Below, piece after piece: positions 41,796 to 49,700 of a stretch of DNA of 64,000 nucleotides. The notes beneath the pieces were generated by a model. That model searched no databases. It saw only the letters and a program-made list of their open reading frames with translations, and was not told the DNA's origin. The position numbers were made by a program, and so were the translations under genes. The DNA is taken from positions 1 through 64,000 of the forward strand of contig JAEEIU010000012.1 of the NCBI GenBank assembly GCA_016281495.1, written 5' to 3'. Each line of letters opens with the position of its first letter. Position 1 is the stretch's first letter. Origin of the DNA: Treponema sp. GTDB lineage: Bacteria; Spirochaetota; Spirochaetia; Treponematales; Treponemataceae.

Positions 41796-43007
41796 ATGAA
41801 GGAATATTCAAGGGAAGAAATCAGGGTCATGCTGTGCCGCTATCATAATCTGGATGGGGCGGAAGATTTTTACGGAAAGAATGGTGCTGAAAAAATCATG
41901 AAGAGGATTGGGACCATCCAATATGACCCCCTGAATGTTGTCTCCCGAAATGCGGATTTGGTTTTGCATGCTAGGGTAAAAGATTATCACGAGGAACATC
42001 TTTTCGATTTGCTCTATAAAGATCACAAGCTGGTAGACGGTTATGACAAGGAGATGTCCATCTACACTGTATCGGATTTTGGGGGCTTTGGTTTTGTACG
42101 ACGTGAAAGCAAAAACATGATGCTTGCGATATTGAACTGGCGGCATCAGATGGCGGCTCTGGACATTCTTGATGAGGTTCTGGCCTATGTTGAGGAAAAC
42201 GGAAAAACCAGCACAAAGGCTCTTTCGATTGGCAAAGTCCGCAACAACAGTAACTGGGGGCACAAGAAGCTTTCAAGCGCGGCATTGGATTATCTTTTTA
42301 ATACCGGAGTCCTGTCGGTAGCAGAAAAAAGCGGAACCCACCGATACTTTGATTTGACGGAAAGGGTGGTTAAGAAACTGGACGGCACAAGGGAAAATTT
42401 TTACTCAGACCCCAACATGAGTGAAGAGGAATTCTACGAATGGTATGTTGAGCGCAGAATTAAATGTGTCGGATTGGTGTGGAACAAAAGCGGAGGAATC
42501 TGGCTGGGACATTATCTTGGCAATTCGGAGCTCAGGACAAAAACAATTGCATCTCTTGAAGAAAAAGGACGAATCAAAAAAATAGCGATACAGAGAATAA
42601 AGGAACCGTTTTACGTTCCAAAGAATTTCAGCAGATACATGAATGCACCCGCACCAGAAGATTACGCTAGATTCATTGCCCCATTGGACAACCTGATGTG
42701 GGACAGGCAGATGCTTCAGAAGCTTTTTGATTTTGAATACCGCTGGGAAGTTTATACGCCCGCGCCAAAACGTAAGTATGGATATTATGTCCTTCCTGTT
42801 TTGTACAACGGAAACTTTGTTGCCAGATTTGAACCAGATTATGCAGGCAAAACCGGAAAATTCATCGTTAAAAACTGGTGGTGGGAAGATGGTGTAAAGC
42901 CCGACAAAAAAATGCGCTCTGCAATCGAAAAAGAAATGAAACGATTTGCAAATTTCCTTCAAGTGGAAAACTCGGCGGATAATGTGAAAAAAACTTTGTC
43001 ATGCTGA
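41796..43007 (+). CDS. YcaQ-family winged-helix DNA glycosylase
   Basis: A 403-residue HTH_42/YcaQ-type protein: tandem winged helices with the family's catalytic QxD motif at Gln42-Tyr43-Asp44 in RIGTIQYDPLNVVSRNADLVL. E. coli YcaQ and Streptomyces AlkZ unhook DNA interstrand crosslinks and alkylated bases. YDKEMSIY fits the conserved second block and FIAPLDNLMWDR the C-terminal domain. The last residues KTLSC and the TGA stop come from a palindromic repeat, so the original end may have been altered. Probably co-transcribed with the repeat protein before it. Confidence 0.83.
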   Translation: MKEYSREEIRVMLCRYHNLDGAEDFYGKNGAEKIMKRIGTIQYDPLNVVSRNADLVLHARVKDYHEEHLFDLLYKDHKLVDGYDKEMSIYTVSDFGGFGFVRRESKNMMLAILNWRHQMAALDILDEVLAYVEENGKTSTKALSIGKVRNNSNWGHKKLSSAALDYLFNTGVLSVAEKSGTHRYFDLTERVVKKLDGTRENFYSDPNMSEEEFYEWYVERRIKCVGLVWNKSGGIWLGHYLGNSELRTKTIASLEEKGRIKKIAIQRIKEPFYVPKNFSRYMNAPAPEDYARFIAPLDNLMWDRQMLQKLFDFEYRWEVYTPAPKRKYGYYVLPVLYNGNFVARFEPDYAGKTGKFIVKNWWWEDGVKPDKKMRSAIEKEMKRFANFLQVENSADNVKKTLSC

Positions 43008-43064
43008 ACTTGATTCAGCATCTTATCATACCTGATTAAGATTCCGGATCAAGTCCGGAATGAC
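42998..43064. repeat. REPIN-like double palindrome at a gene end
   Basis: GTC-ATGCTGAA-CTTGA-TTCAGCAT-CT (42998-43023), 15 bases, then AG-ATTCCGGA-TCAAG-TCCGGAAT-GAC (43039-43064). Two 8-bp hairpins in inverted order, the same layout as 25110-25169. It gives the YcaQ-like gene its stop codon and fills the gap to the convergent GNAT gene. Confidence 0.8.
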
Positions 43065-43073
43065 ACTATGCAA

Positions 43074-43544
43074 CTATAAGTCACATTCAATCGTAATCAT
43101 CTTTGTTGAAAAACCGTTCCGCTCATAAAAACGCATTCCATCTTTATTCATCGGGAATACCTGCGTGCGGAAAAACTCTGCTCCCTTTTCCCTGCCATAT
43201 TCTTTTGAGGCATTCAACAGCATGGTACCGGTTCCCTTGCTCCGTAAACTTGATGTGACCACCAGATCCTGGAGATAAATGTTTGTCTGTGGTTTAAGGC
43301 ATGAAACGGCCTTTGCCTTTTGGAGCATGACATGTGCAAAGCCAATTACCTTTCTGTCATCTTCTGCCACAAGCATGACCTGATTTTCGCTTGCCAGTAT
43401 TTCTTCCAGCTGCCTTGAACGTGCACCCTTTGGACTCAGGACAAAATGTTCGCTCTGATACATGACGCCATCTTTTTCAAGCTCGGTGTAAAGTTCCTCA
43501 AGCACTTCAAAATCATCTCTGACTGCCTTGCGTATTGTGACCAT
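43074..43544 (-). CDS. GNAT family N-acetyltransferase
   Basis: A 156-residue GNAT protein, MVTIRKAVRDDFEVLEELYTELEKDG…, with NIYLQDLVVTSSLRSKGTGTMLLNAS as the acetyl-CoA binding block and a C-terminal MRFYERNGFSTKMITIECDL. The usual QxxGxG/A reads RSKGTGT. I chose ATG 43544, with GGGAG eight bases upstream, over an in-frame ATG at 43559. Substrate unknown. Confidence 0.88.
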   Translation of the reverse strand: MVTIRKAVRDDFEVLEELYTELEKDGVMYQSEHFVLSPKGARSRQLEEILASENQVMLVAEDDRKVIGFAHVMLQKAKAVSCLKPQTNIYLQDLVVTSSLRSKGTGTMLLNASKEYGREKGAEFFRTQVFPMNKDGMRFYERNGFSTKMITIECDL

Positions 43545-43573
43545 CTTTTTTTCTCCCATGTAAAATCATTCAC

Positions 43574-43601
43574 ATTATAGCACACAAATCTACAAAAGCA
43601 A
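43574..43601 (-). promoter_or_regulatory. Promoter of GNAT gene
   Basis: Minus strand TTGCTT (43596-43601), 16-base spacer, TATAAT (43574-43579), with an extended -10 TGCTATAAT. Confidence 0.6.
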
Positions 43602-43687
43602 CACTCGGACAGTTCCATTTTTTACAAGAACAGAAAATAAAAAATTCATATATTTATTCCAACAGTTCAAGAAAAAGGAGATTCAAT

Positions 43688-44011
43688 ATGGAAACTCAAA
43701 GAATTACTGAACATCCTATACTGGGAGTACCTGAAAAAGGTGCCCTCGTAACATTCACTTTGGACGGAAAAGAAATGCAGGGCTACGAAGGAGAACCCAT
43801 TGCGGCTGCCTTGCGTGCATCTGGAATTCTAAAACACAGGGAAACTGCAAAACTCCACAAACCAAGAGGCATTTTCTGCGCCATTGGACGCTGTACGGAT
43901 TGCGTAATGGTTGTAGACGGTGTGCCAAATACAAGGACATGCATCACGACTCTAAAGGCTGGAATGAAGGTGCAGACTCAATACGGCTGCTCGGCTGAAA
44001 AGTCATGGTAA
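43688..44011 (+). CDS. 2Fe-2S ferredoxin-like small subunit of an amine/opine oxidase
   Basis: A 107-residue protein of the (2Fe-2S)-binding HcnA/SoxA-N type. It has a ubiquitin-like fold with GIFCAIGRCTDCVMVVDG and a later RTCIT, together giving the cysteines of a plant-type 2Fe-2S centre. In opine, hydroxyproline and sarcosine-type oxidases such a subunit carries electrons between the two flavoproteins. It is the first of four genes for one complex: small 2Fe-2S, FAD/NAD subunit, BFD-like protein, DadA-like subunit. AAGGAGA precedes the ATG. Confidence 0.85.
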   Translation: METQRITEHPILGVPEKGALVTFTLDGKEMQGYEGEPIAAALRASGILKHRETAKLHKPRGIFCAIGRCTDCVMVVDGVPNTRTCITTLKAGMKVQTQYGCSAEKSW

Positions 44012-44030
44012 AGGGGACAGGAGGATTAAA

Positions 44031-45617
44031 ATGGAAAGATATAACTTGATTGTAGTCGGTGCGGGTCCTGCTGGTCTTAGTGCGGCAATAGAAGCGGCCA
44101 AACGTGGAATGTCTGTAATGGTCTTTGACGAAAACCACAAGCCTGGCGGTCAGCTGTTTAAGCAGATACACAAGTTTTTTGGATCTAAGGAACACAAGGC
44201 AAAAATCAGGGGCTTCAACATCGGTGAGGAACTTTTAAAGGAAGCTTCTGACGTTGGAGTACAGGTAAAGCTGAACGCAACTGTAACAGGTATTTTTGAA
44301 AACAAGGAACTTACTGTAAACCATGACGGAGCAATTCAGCATTACAAGGGTGACAGTGTAATCATCGCAACCGGTGCCGCAGAGAATATGGTTCCGTTTG
44401 AAGGCTGGACTCTCCCAGGTGTTATAGGTGCGGGTGCGGCACAGACCATGATGAACCTTCACGGAGTCAGGCCCGGAAAAAGAATCCTGATGCTTGGTAG
44501 CGGAAACGTAGGTCTGGTTGTAAGTTTTCAGCTACTTCAGGCCGGATGTGAAGTTGCCGCTCTGGTTGATGCTGCTCCACGTATCGGTGGGTATGGAGTT
44601 CATGCCGCAAAGGTTGCAAGGACAGGAGTGCCTTTTTACCTTGGCTATACGATTAAGCGTGTCATTGGTGCGGAAAAAGTTGAAGGTGTGGAAATAGGAA
44701 AGGTAGACGAACACTTTAAGATTATCCCCGGTACTGAAATAAAATTTGATGTTGATACGGTTTGTGTTGCCGTAGGACTTTCGCCGATGAGCCAGCTTTT
44801 GAAGATGACCGGTTGCAAAATGGAAGACAATCCCCGTCGAGGCGGACAGGTCCCGATTGTTGACGAATACGGGGAAACTTCTGTTGAATGTCTTTTTGCA
44901 GCGGGTGATGTCAGCGGAATTGAAGAGGCAAGCTCAGCAATGATAAAGGGACGCATGGCAGGCCTTAGGGCAGCATACAAGCTTGGATATACAGAAGAAT
45001 ACATCATGAAGGATACCGAAGCGCTTTATGCAAAGGATCTGGAAAGTTTGCGACAGGGCATGTTTGCACCGTCAAATCGTGGAAAGCTGATTGAAAAAAC
45101 GGACGAAGGAATTCCAGTTTCCATGAATCTTTTGACAAAGGGATTTGTTGCGGACGATGAAATTGAACTGTATCCGGGAGTTACGCATCAAAAGGGGATT
45201 CATCCTGTAATTGAATGTACACAAAACATTCCGTGTAATCCGTGTCAGGATGCATGCATTAAAAACTGCATCAAGATTGGTGCATGCATTACATCGCTTC
45301 CAGTGGTTGCTAAAGAAAACTGCGGATGTTCTGGATGTGGCATGTGTGTCGCAAGCTGTTCAGGGCAGGCAATATTTCTTGTGCACGAAGATTTTGAACC
45401 TGGATTCACGAGCATTACCCTGCCTTATGAATTTCTTCCTCTGCCGGAAAAGGGAACTGTTGGGAAGGCACTTAGCCGTAGCGGAGAGGTTCTTTGTGAT
45501 GCGGAAATTGTCAGCGTAAAGAGCGCGGGAGTATTTGACCATACCCATCTTTTGACGATGAAGGTTCCGAATGAATTTGGTTACAAGGCCAGATTCTGGA
45601 AGTTGGTTAAGGAGTAA
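44031..45617 (+). CDS. FAD/NAD(P)-binding large subunit with iron-sulfur domain (HcnB/OoxA-like)
   Basis: A 528-residue flavoprotein. Residues 4-35 are a Rossmann FAD loop (LIVVGAGPAGLSAAIEAAKRG), about 150-175 a second nucleotide loop (ILMLGSGNVGLVVS) and about 275 the ATG-like LFAAGDVSG. After the oxidoreductase core comes a Cys-rich insert (CTQNIPCNPCQDACIKNCIK…CGCSGCGMCVASCSG) able to hold 4Fe-4S centres, which simple opine oxidases lack. It probably takes electrons from the DadA-like subunit. It starts 19 bases after the 2Fe-2S gene. Confidence 0.85.
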   Translation: MERYNLIVVGAGPAGLSAAIEAAKRGMSVMVFDENHKPGGQLFKQIHKFFGSKEHKAKIRGFNIGEELLKEASDVGVQVKLNATVTGIFENKELTVNHDGAIQHYKGDSVIIATGAAENMVPFEGWTLPGVIGAGAAQTMMNLHGVRPGKRILMLGSGNVGLVVSFQLLQAGCEVAALVDAAPRIGGYGVHAAKVARTGVPFYLGYTIKRVIGAEKVEGVEIGKVDEHFKIIPGTEIKFDVDTVCVAVGLSPMSQLLKMTGCKMEDNPRRGGQVPIVDEYGETSVECLFAAGDVSGIEEASSAMIKGRMAGLRAAYKLGYTEEYIMKDTEALYAKDLESLRQGMFAPSNRGKLIEKTDEGIPVSMNLLTKGFVADDEIELYPGVTHQKGIHPVIECTQNIPCNPCQDACIKNCIKIGACITSLPVVAKENCGCSGCGMCVASCSGQAIFLVHEDFEPGFTSITLPYEFLPLPEKGTVGKALSRSGEVLCDAEIVSVKSAGVFDHTHLLTMKVPNEFGYKARFWKLVKE

Positions 45618-45621
45618 ACAG

Positions 45622-45936
45622 ATGATGAATGACAGAAGCAAAGATATTGGTGATTTTTTTCCGATGCCGGATGATGACATGATAATCTGCCGGTGTGAGG
45701 AAATTACAAAAGGTGAAATCAGAAAAGCGGTTCATGACGGAATGTTTACCATGCAGGAAATCAGGCGCTATCTGCGTGCTGGCATGGGATTGTGTCAGGG
45801 ACAGACATGTTCAAGACTTGTAAAGGGAATTGTGGCGGCGGAACAAAAGGCAAGTCCTGCGACAATTGCACCCGCTACAAGCCGTGGACCAATCAGACCA
45901 ACAGAAATGAAGACCCTTGCTTCGGAGGTATTGTAA
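45622..45936 (+). CDS. BFD-like 2Fe-2S protein
   Basis: A 104-residue protein with the bacterioferritin-associated-ferredoxin pattern CRCEEITKGEIRKAV…LRAGMGLCQGQTC, four cysteines for a 2Fe-2S centre. In related oxidases this domain is fused to the HcnB/OoxA subunit; here it is a separate gene four bases downstream. The Ala/Pro/Thr-rich C-terminus looks like a flexible linker. Start at ATG 45622 behind AAGGAG (a second ATG follows). Confidence 0.85.
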   Translation: MMNDRSKDIGDFFPMPDDDMIICRCEEITKGEIRKAVHDGMFTMQEIRRYLRAGMGLCQGQTCSRLVKGIVAAEQKASPATIAPATSRGPIRPTEMKTLASEVL

Positions 45937-45937
45937 T

Positions 45938-47071
45938 ATGATGACAAAGGCTGACGTAATAGTAATAGGTGCAGGAATAGTTGGAAACGCAACAGCTTAT
46001 TATCTTGCCAAAAAGGGAAAGAGCGTAATCGTTTTGGAAGCGAGTGACTATATCGGTAACGGAGGTTCATCGCGGAACGGTGGTGGTGTACGGCAATCAG
46101 GACGAAATCCAAAGGAACTGCCCCTGATGAAATGGGGTGTCCAAAACCTTTGGCCCACACTTAGTCAGGAACTCGGCGTTGATACGGAATACACTCAGGA
46201 AGGAAACCTGCGTCTTGGCAAAAACGAGCAGCACAGGGCAATTCTACAAAAGCTTGCGGATGGAGCCAATGCCTGTGGTGTTGAAGTCAAGATGATTGAT
46301 GCGGCAGAAGTCAAGAAAATCAATCCCTATCTGAGTGATGAAGTTACTTGCGCCTCCTGGTGTCCGACAGATGGTCATGCAAATCCGCTGACAACAACTC
46401 TGGGATTTTATAAGAAGGCGCGTGAGCTTGGTGTGGATTTTATTACAGGTGCTCCAGTGACACGAATCATCACAAAGGCGGGAAAGATAAGTGGAGTAGA
46501 AACTCCGGAGCAGATATTTGAAGCGGAAACCGTAGTAGTTGCGGCCGGATACGAAAGCAATGCAATTCTGGAAACAGTCGGCATTTCAATTCCGATGAAA
46601 AAGCATGCTGTGACATGCCTTGTAACGGAAGCGGAACCTCAGATGTTCAGGCAGATGCTAGGTACTGCAATGGCAGACTTTTACGGACATCAGACTAAGC
46701 ATGGTTCTTTCGTCATGGGCGGTACCGATGGTTTTGATGAGTGTCCTTCAAGAATTGACGATTCATATCCCTTGGTCGGTTCAAGCATGGTGAGTGCCAC
46801 AAGCCGTGGAATCCTTGGATATTTCCCCATGCTGGAGAATGCCAAGATTGTCCGTGCGTGGGGTGGTTATGCGGATTTCTCAGTAGATGCCGTTGCCACC
46901 GTATCAAAGTGCGATGAGGTACCTGGCCTTTATATTGAATGTGGATTTACAGGGCATGGTTTTGGAATTGGACCTGCCGCCGCCTATAATATTGCGGAAT
47001 TGATTTGTACAGGTTCATGTCCTGCCGATATAAGTCCGCTAAGATACAACAGGTTTAAGCCTGCGAAATAA
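45938..47071 (+). CDS. DadA-family FAD-dependent amino-acid/amine oxidase subunit
   Basis: A 377-residue D-amino-acid-oxidase-fold flavoprotein. FAD loop VIVIGAGIVGNATAYYLAKKG, the conserved SSRNGGGVRQSGRNPKELPL after it, and the C-terminal GFTGHGFGIGPAAAYNIAELI. It is the substrate-oxidising (beta, OoxB/HcnC/LhpB-like) subunit and should attack a secondary amine such as an N-alkyl amino acid, opine, sarcosine or hydroxyproline. It starts one base after the BFD-like gene; GGAGG upstream. Exact substrate unresolved. Confidence 0.85.
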   Translation: MMTKADVIVIGAGIVGNATAYYLAKKGKSVIVLEASDYIGNGGSSRNGGGVRQSGRNPKELPLMKWGVQNLWPTLSQELGVDTEYTQEGNLRLGKNEQHRAILQKLADGANACGVEVKMIDAAEVKKINPYLSDEVTCASWCPTDGHANPLTTTLGFYKKARELGVDFITGAPVTRIITKAGKISGVETPEQIFEAETVVVAAGYESNAILETVGISIPMKKHAVTCLVTEAEPQMFRQMLGTAMADFYGHQTKHGSFVMGGTDGFDECPSRIDDSYPLVGSSMVSATSRGILGYFPMLENAKIVRAWGGYADFSVDAVATVSKCDEVPGLYIECGFTGHGFGIGPAAAYNIAELICTGSCPADISPLRYNRFKPAK

Positions 47072-47084
47072 AGTGCGATGGTGT

Positions 47085-47113
47085 TTGACAAAAGTATGAT
47101 TTTCCTCCATAAT
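47085..47113 (+). promoter_or_regulatory. Promoter upstream of the araC-type gene
   Basis: TTGACA (47085-47090), 17-base spacer, CATAAT (47108-47113). Transcripts would begin about 47120, at the foot of the terminator hairpin. Confidence 0.55.
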
Positions 47114-47121
47114 AGGCTCAG

Positions 47122-47171
47122 AGACGCAATGGTGCGTGATTAATTTTCACGGATCATCGCGTCTTTTTTTT
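47122..47171 (+). terminator. Leader terminator or attenuator before the AraC-type gene
   Basis: A long hairpin: AGACGC…GCGTCT closes an interrupted stem (ATGGT with ATCAT, CGTGA with TCACG) around TTAATT, followed by eight T. It ends 12-24 bases before the AraC start codon, too close for another promoter, so expression of that gene must pass it. Confidence 0.75.
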
Positions 47172-47194
47172 ATTTTGCCATCATGGGGTCTTTC

Positions 47195-48025
47195 ATGCAG
47201 GAAAAAAACAGGGAAAAACTGATTTCCATTCAGCCGTATTTTGTAATGGAAGCAGATGACTTTTGCCAGCACGTTCTTATTGAAAACGGAATATCACATT
47301 TTTTCAGCTTTTCAAATAAATCAGCGCAGGACATTACGGTACCGCTTTTGGTGGACAGCTGCAGTAATTTGATTTTTGAATACAGGGATGAAACTGTCAG
47401 GACACATTTAATCGGAATAACCGTGGAAAAAAGGACCTTTTCGGTAAAGGCAAATGCAGAATATTTTGGAGTGCGGCTCCAACCAAGCTTTACAAAATTC
47501 GTCAGGGAATATCAGCCCAAGGACATCATCGGTAAAATCGTAATTCTTGATGACCTTCCTTCTACAAGGGATTTCTGCAAGATAATGGGCGTGCAGAAGG
47601 ATTTCAACTCTCGCATGTACACTTTCCTTCAGGAGTACTCCAAATTTCAGAGCAAGGGAAGAGATGATACAAAAGCCGATTTGTTCAGGCAGATATCCGA
47701 TTTGATCATTCAGAGAAAAGGCATTGTCAGGGTCAGTGAGCTTGAAGATCTGGCAGGATATTCTTCAAGATATATAAACAAGATTTTTGAAAAGGAATTG
47801 GGGTTGAGTGCTAAACAGCTTTGCAGTACGGTTAAGTTTCAGTTTCTTCTTTCGGATTTGAATAAAGGCACTTCAGAGAGTTTTACAAGCATAGCATCAG
47901 AATATAATTTCTATGATCAGGCGCACTTTATCCATGAATTCAAGGAATTCTCCGGCAAGACTCCAAGTGAATATGCACGGGAAGTTGAGCAAAGGAAATA
48001 TGTTGATTCAATCAAAAACATATAG
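47195..48025 (+). CDS. AraC family transcriptional regulator
   Basis: A 276-residue regulator: an N-terminal ~150-residue sensing domain of no recognised type (IQPYFVMEADDF…FFSFSNKS) and a C-terminal AraC double HTH (VRVSELEDLAGYSSRYINKIFEKELGLSAKQLC, then SFTSIASEYNFYDQAHFIHEFKEFSGKTPSEYA). It probably activates the flanking oxidase and OCD operons. Start is uncertain: ATG 47195 has GGGG six bases upstream; ATG 47183 has nothing. It lies directly behind a terminator hairpin. Confidence 0.87.
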   Translation: MQEKNREKLISIQPYFVMEADDFCQHVLIENGISHFFSFSNKSAQDITVPLLVDSCSNLIFEYRDETVRTHLIGITVEKRTFSVKANAEYFGVRLQPSFTKFVREYQPKDIIGKIVILDDLPSTRDFCKIMGVQKDFNSRMYTFLQEYSKFQSKGRDDTKADLFRQISDLIIQRKGIVRVSELEDLAGYSSRYINKIFEKELGLSAKQLCSTVKFQFLLSDLNKGTSESFTSIASEYNFYDQAHFIHEFKEFSGKTPSEYAREVEQRKYVDSIKNI

Positions 48026-48106
48026 CCGAATAACTTGTTCCCATTTTTACAATTTATAAAATCAACAATTCTATAAACTCTGAATCAATGAATCAAATGA
48101 AACAAA

Positions 48107-48144
48107 GGCGTTGGATTTCAAAGAAAGTCCGACGTCTTTTTTTT
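48107..48144 (+). terminator. Leader terminator or attenuator before the OCD-like gene
   Basis: GGCGTTGGA pairs with TCCGACGTC (nine pairs, two G-U) around 12 bases, followed by eight T (48137-48144). The next ATG is at 48164 with its ribosome site at 48150-48156, leaving no room for a promoter. It may also end the AraC transcript. Confidence 0.8.
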
Positions 48145-48163
48145 ATTTGAAGGAGGAATAACT

Positions 48164-49303
48164 ATGGGATATCCAAAAATCGATTTTTTGTACCTGAACG
48201 AACAGGACATGATTGCGGCTGGAGTCAAAGACATGAAAGGCTGCATTGAAGCAATGGAAGAAATGTTTAAGCTGATGAAAGCAGGAAATTATAGAATGGG
48301 TGGAGCAAATGGAAACTCCCATGGAACAATGGTAACGTTCCCGCCCAGTTCTCCTTTTCCTGAAATGCCTGTTGATGGTCCAGACCGTCGCTTTATGGCA
48401 ATGCCTGCTTATCTTGGCGGAAAGTTTGATATGGCAGGAATGAAGTGGTACGGATCAAACTGTGCAAACAAGGAGAAAGGTCTTCCGCGTTCAATCCTGA
48501 TGCTGACCTTGAACGACAAGGATACCGGTGCTCCCTTGGCTTACATGAGCGCAAACATTCTTTCGGCATACAGAACCGGTGCTGTTCCTGGAGTAGGATA
48601 CAAGTATTTTGCTCCGGAAGATTCAAAGGTCATCGGTGTTGTAGGTCCAGGTGTCATGAGCAAGACTGCGCTGGCGGCGGCAATGGCTGTGCGTCCTGGA
48701 ATCGAAGTGATAAAGGTAAAGGGACGTGGAAAGGCAAGCCTTGAAAAATTCATTGAGGATGCAAAAAAGGATTATCCGACCGTAAAGGAAATCTATGCGG
48801 TTGATTCAATTGAAGAGGCATGCAGGGACGCTGACATCGTTTCCGTGAGCACTTCTACTCCAACAACTGGAGACACAAGCATCTATCCTTACATCAAGGA
48901 AGACTGGATCAAACCGGGGGCAATCATCAGTTCAACTGCAGCCCTTAGATTTGATGACGACTTTATCATCAACAGGGCAAGGACGGTTACGGACAACATT
49001 GCACTGTACGAGGCATGGGAAGAAGAATATGCCCCGGAAGCATTCAAGACTGTTCCGATTCCGGCAGTTCATGTTGAGGACCTGATTGCAGAAGGAAAAA
49101 TGAAGCGCGAGCAGATTGATGACTTGGGCGATGTACTTACGGGAAAAATTCCGGTTCATCGTGATCCAAAGGAAATCGTTGTTTATTCGATTGGCGGTAT
49201 GCCGGTTGAAGATGTGGCCTGGGGAACAATTGTTTACCGCAATGCTCTGGCAAAGGGCATCGGTACAAAATTGAACCTCTGGGAAACACCAGAATTAAAG
49301 TAG
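48164..49303 (+). CDS. Ornithine cyclodeaminase/mu-crystallin family protein
   Basis: A 379-residue OCD/mu-crystallin protein with a Rossmann NAD(P) loop at about 165-175 (KVIGVVGPGVMSKTALAAA), the substrate-side block GGKFDMAGMKWYGSN and LSAYRTGAVPGVGYKYF. It is of the subgroup that databases label tyramine oxidase subunit B. Members deaminate ornithine, form or cleave imines, or act as opine-type dehydrogenases. Next to an opine-type oxidase it probably handles the imine or amino-acid product. AGGAGG precedes the ATG. Confidence 0.85.
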   Translation: MGYPKIDFLYLNEQDMIAAGVKDMKGCIEAMEEMFKLMKAGNYRMGGANGNSHGTMVTFPPSSPFPEMPVDGPDRRFMAMPAYLGGKFDMAGMKWYGSNCANKEKGLPRSILMLTLNDKDTGAPLAYMSANILSAYRTGAVPGVGYKYFAPEDSKVIGVVGPGVMSKTALAAAMAVRPGIEVIKVKGRGKASLEKFIEDAKKDYPTVKEIYAVDSIEEACRDADIVSVSTSTPTTGDTSIYPYIKEDWIKPGAIISSTAALRFDDDFIINRARTVTDNIALYEAWEEEYAPEAFKTVPIPAVHVEDLIAEGKMKREQIDDLGDVLTGKIPVHRDPKEIVVYSIGGMPVEDVAWGTIVYRNALAKGIGTKLNLWETPELK

Positions 49304-49324
49304 AAACAGAAAGGAGAATTTACT

Positions 49325-49687
49325 ATGGAAAAGTTTAGTCGTGTAGAAGTTATTACTGGTATTTCAAAGATTACAGCACTTCAGAGTGCCCTTGGAAAAT
49401 TTCATATCTCAGGCATGACGGTTTATCAGGTCCTTGGATGTGGAGTCCAGCACGGAACGCAGGAGTTTGAGGTTGAATCAAAGAAAGACATTCAGCTGCT
49501 GCCAAAGGAAGTCGTCATGATTGTGCTTCCGACCAGCGAGGTTGAGGATCTTATAGAATTCCTGAAGAAGGAGCTTTATACGGGTCACATCGGCGATGGA
49601 AAGATTTTCGTCTCTGATGTTACAAACATTGTCCGTGTACGTACCGGCGAAGAAGGCATGGATGCTCTGATATCCGGCGAAAAGTAG
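49325..49687 (+). CDS. PII-like signal protein (GlnB/GlnK family)
   Basis: A 120-residue PII-fold protein: VEVITGISKITALQSALGKFHISGMTVYQVLGCG, a T-loop at about 41-57, and the C-terminal block HIGDGKIFVSDVTNIVRVRTGEEGMDAL, close to GlnB. The T-loop lacks the Tyr51 that is uridylylated in enteric PII (Lys stands there). It is encoded between the OCD-like enzyme and an amino-acid permease, so it may gate that permease as GlnK gates AmtB, reading ATP/ADP or 2-oxoglutarate. That partnership is inference. Confidence 0.87.
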   Translation: MEKFSRVEVITGISKITALQSALGKFHISGMTVYQVLGCGVQHGTQEFEVESKKDIQLLPKEVVMIVLPTSEVEDLIEFLKKELYTGHIGDGKIFVSDVTNIVRVRTGEEGMDALISGEK

Positions 49688-49700
49688 GAGGGATGATAAA

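Noticed and set aside
45360-45680. Minus-strand frame inside the oxidase large subunit
   Set aside because: It is a shadow of the iron-sulfur domain's coding sequence with no start signal.
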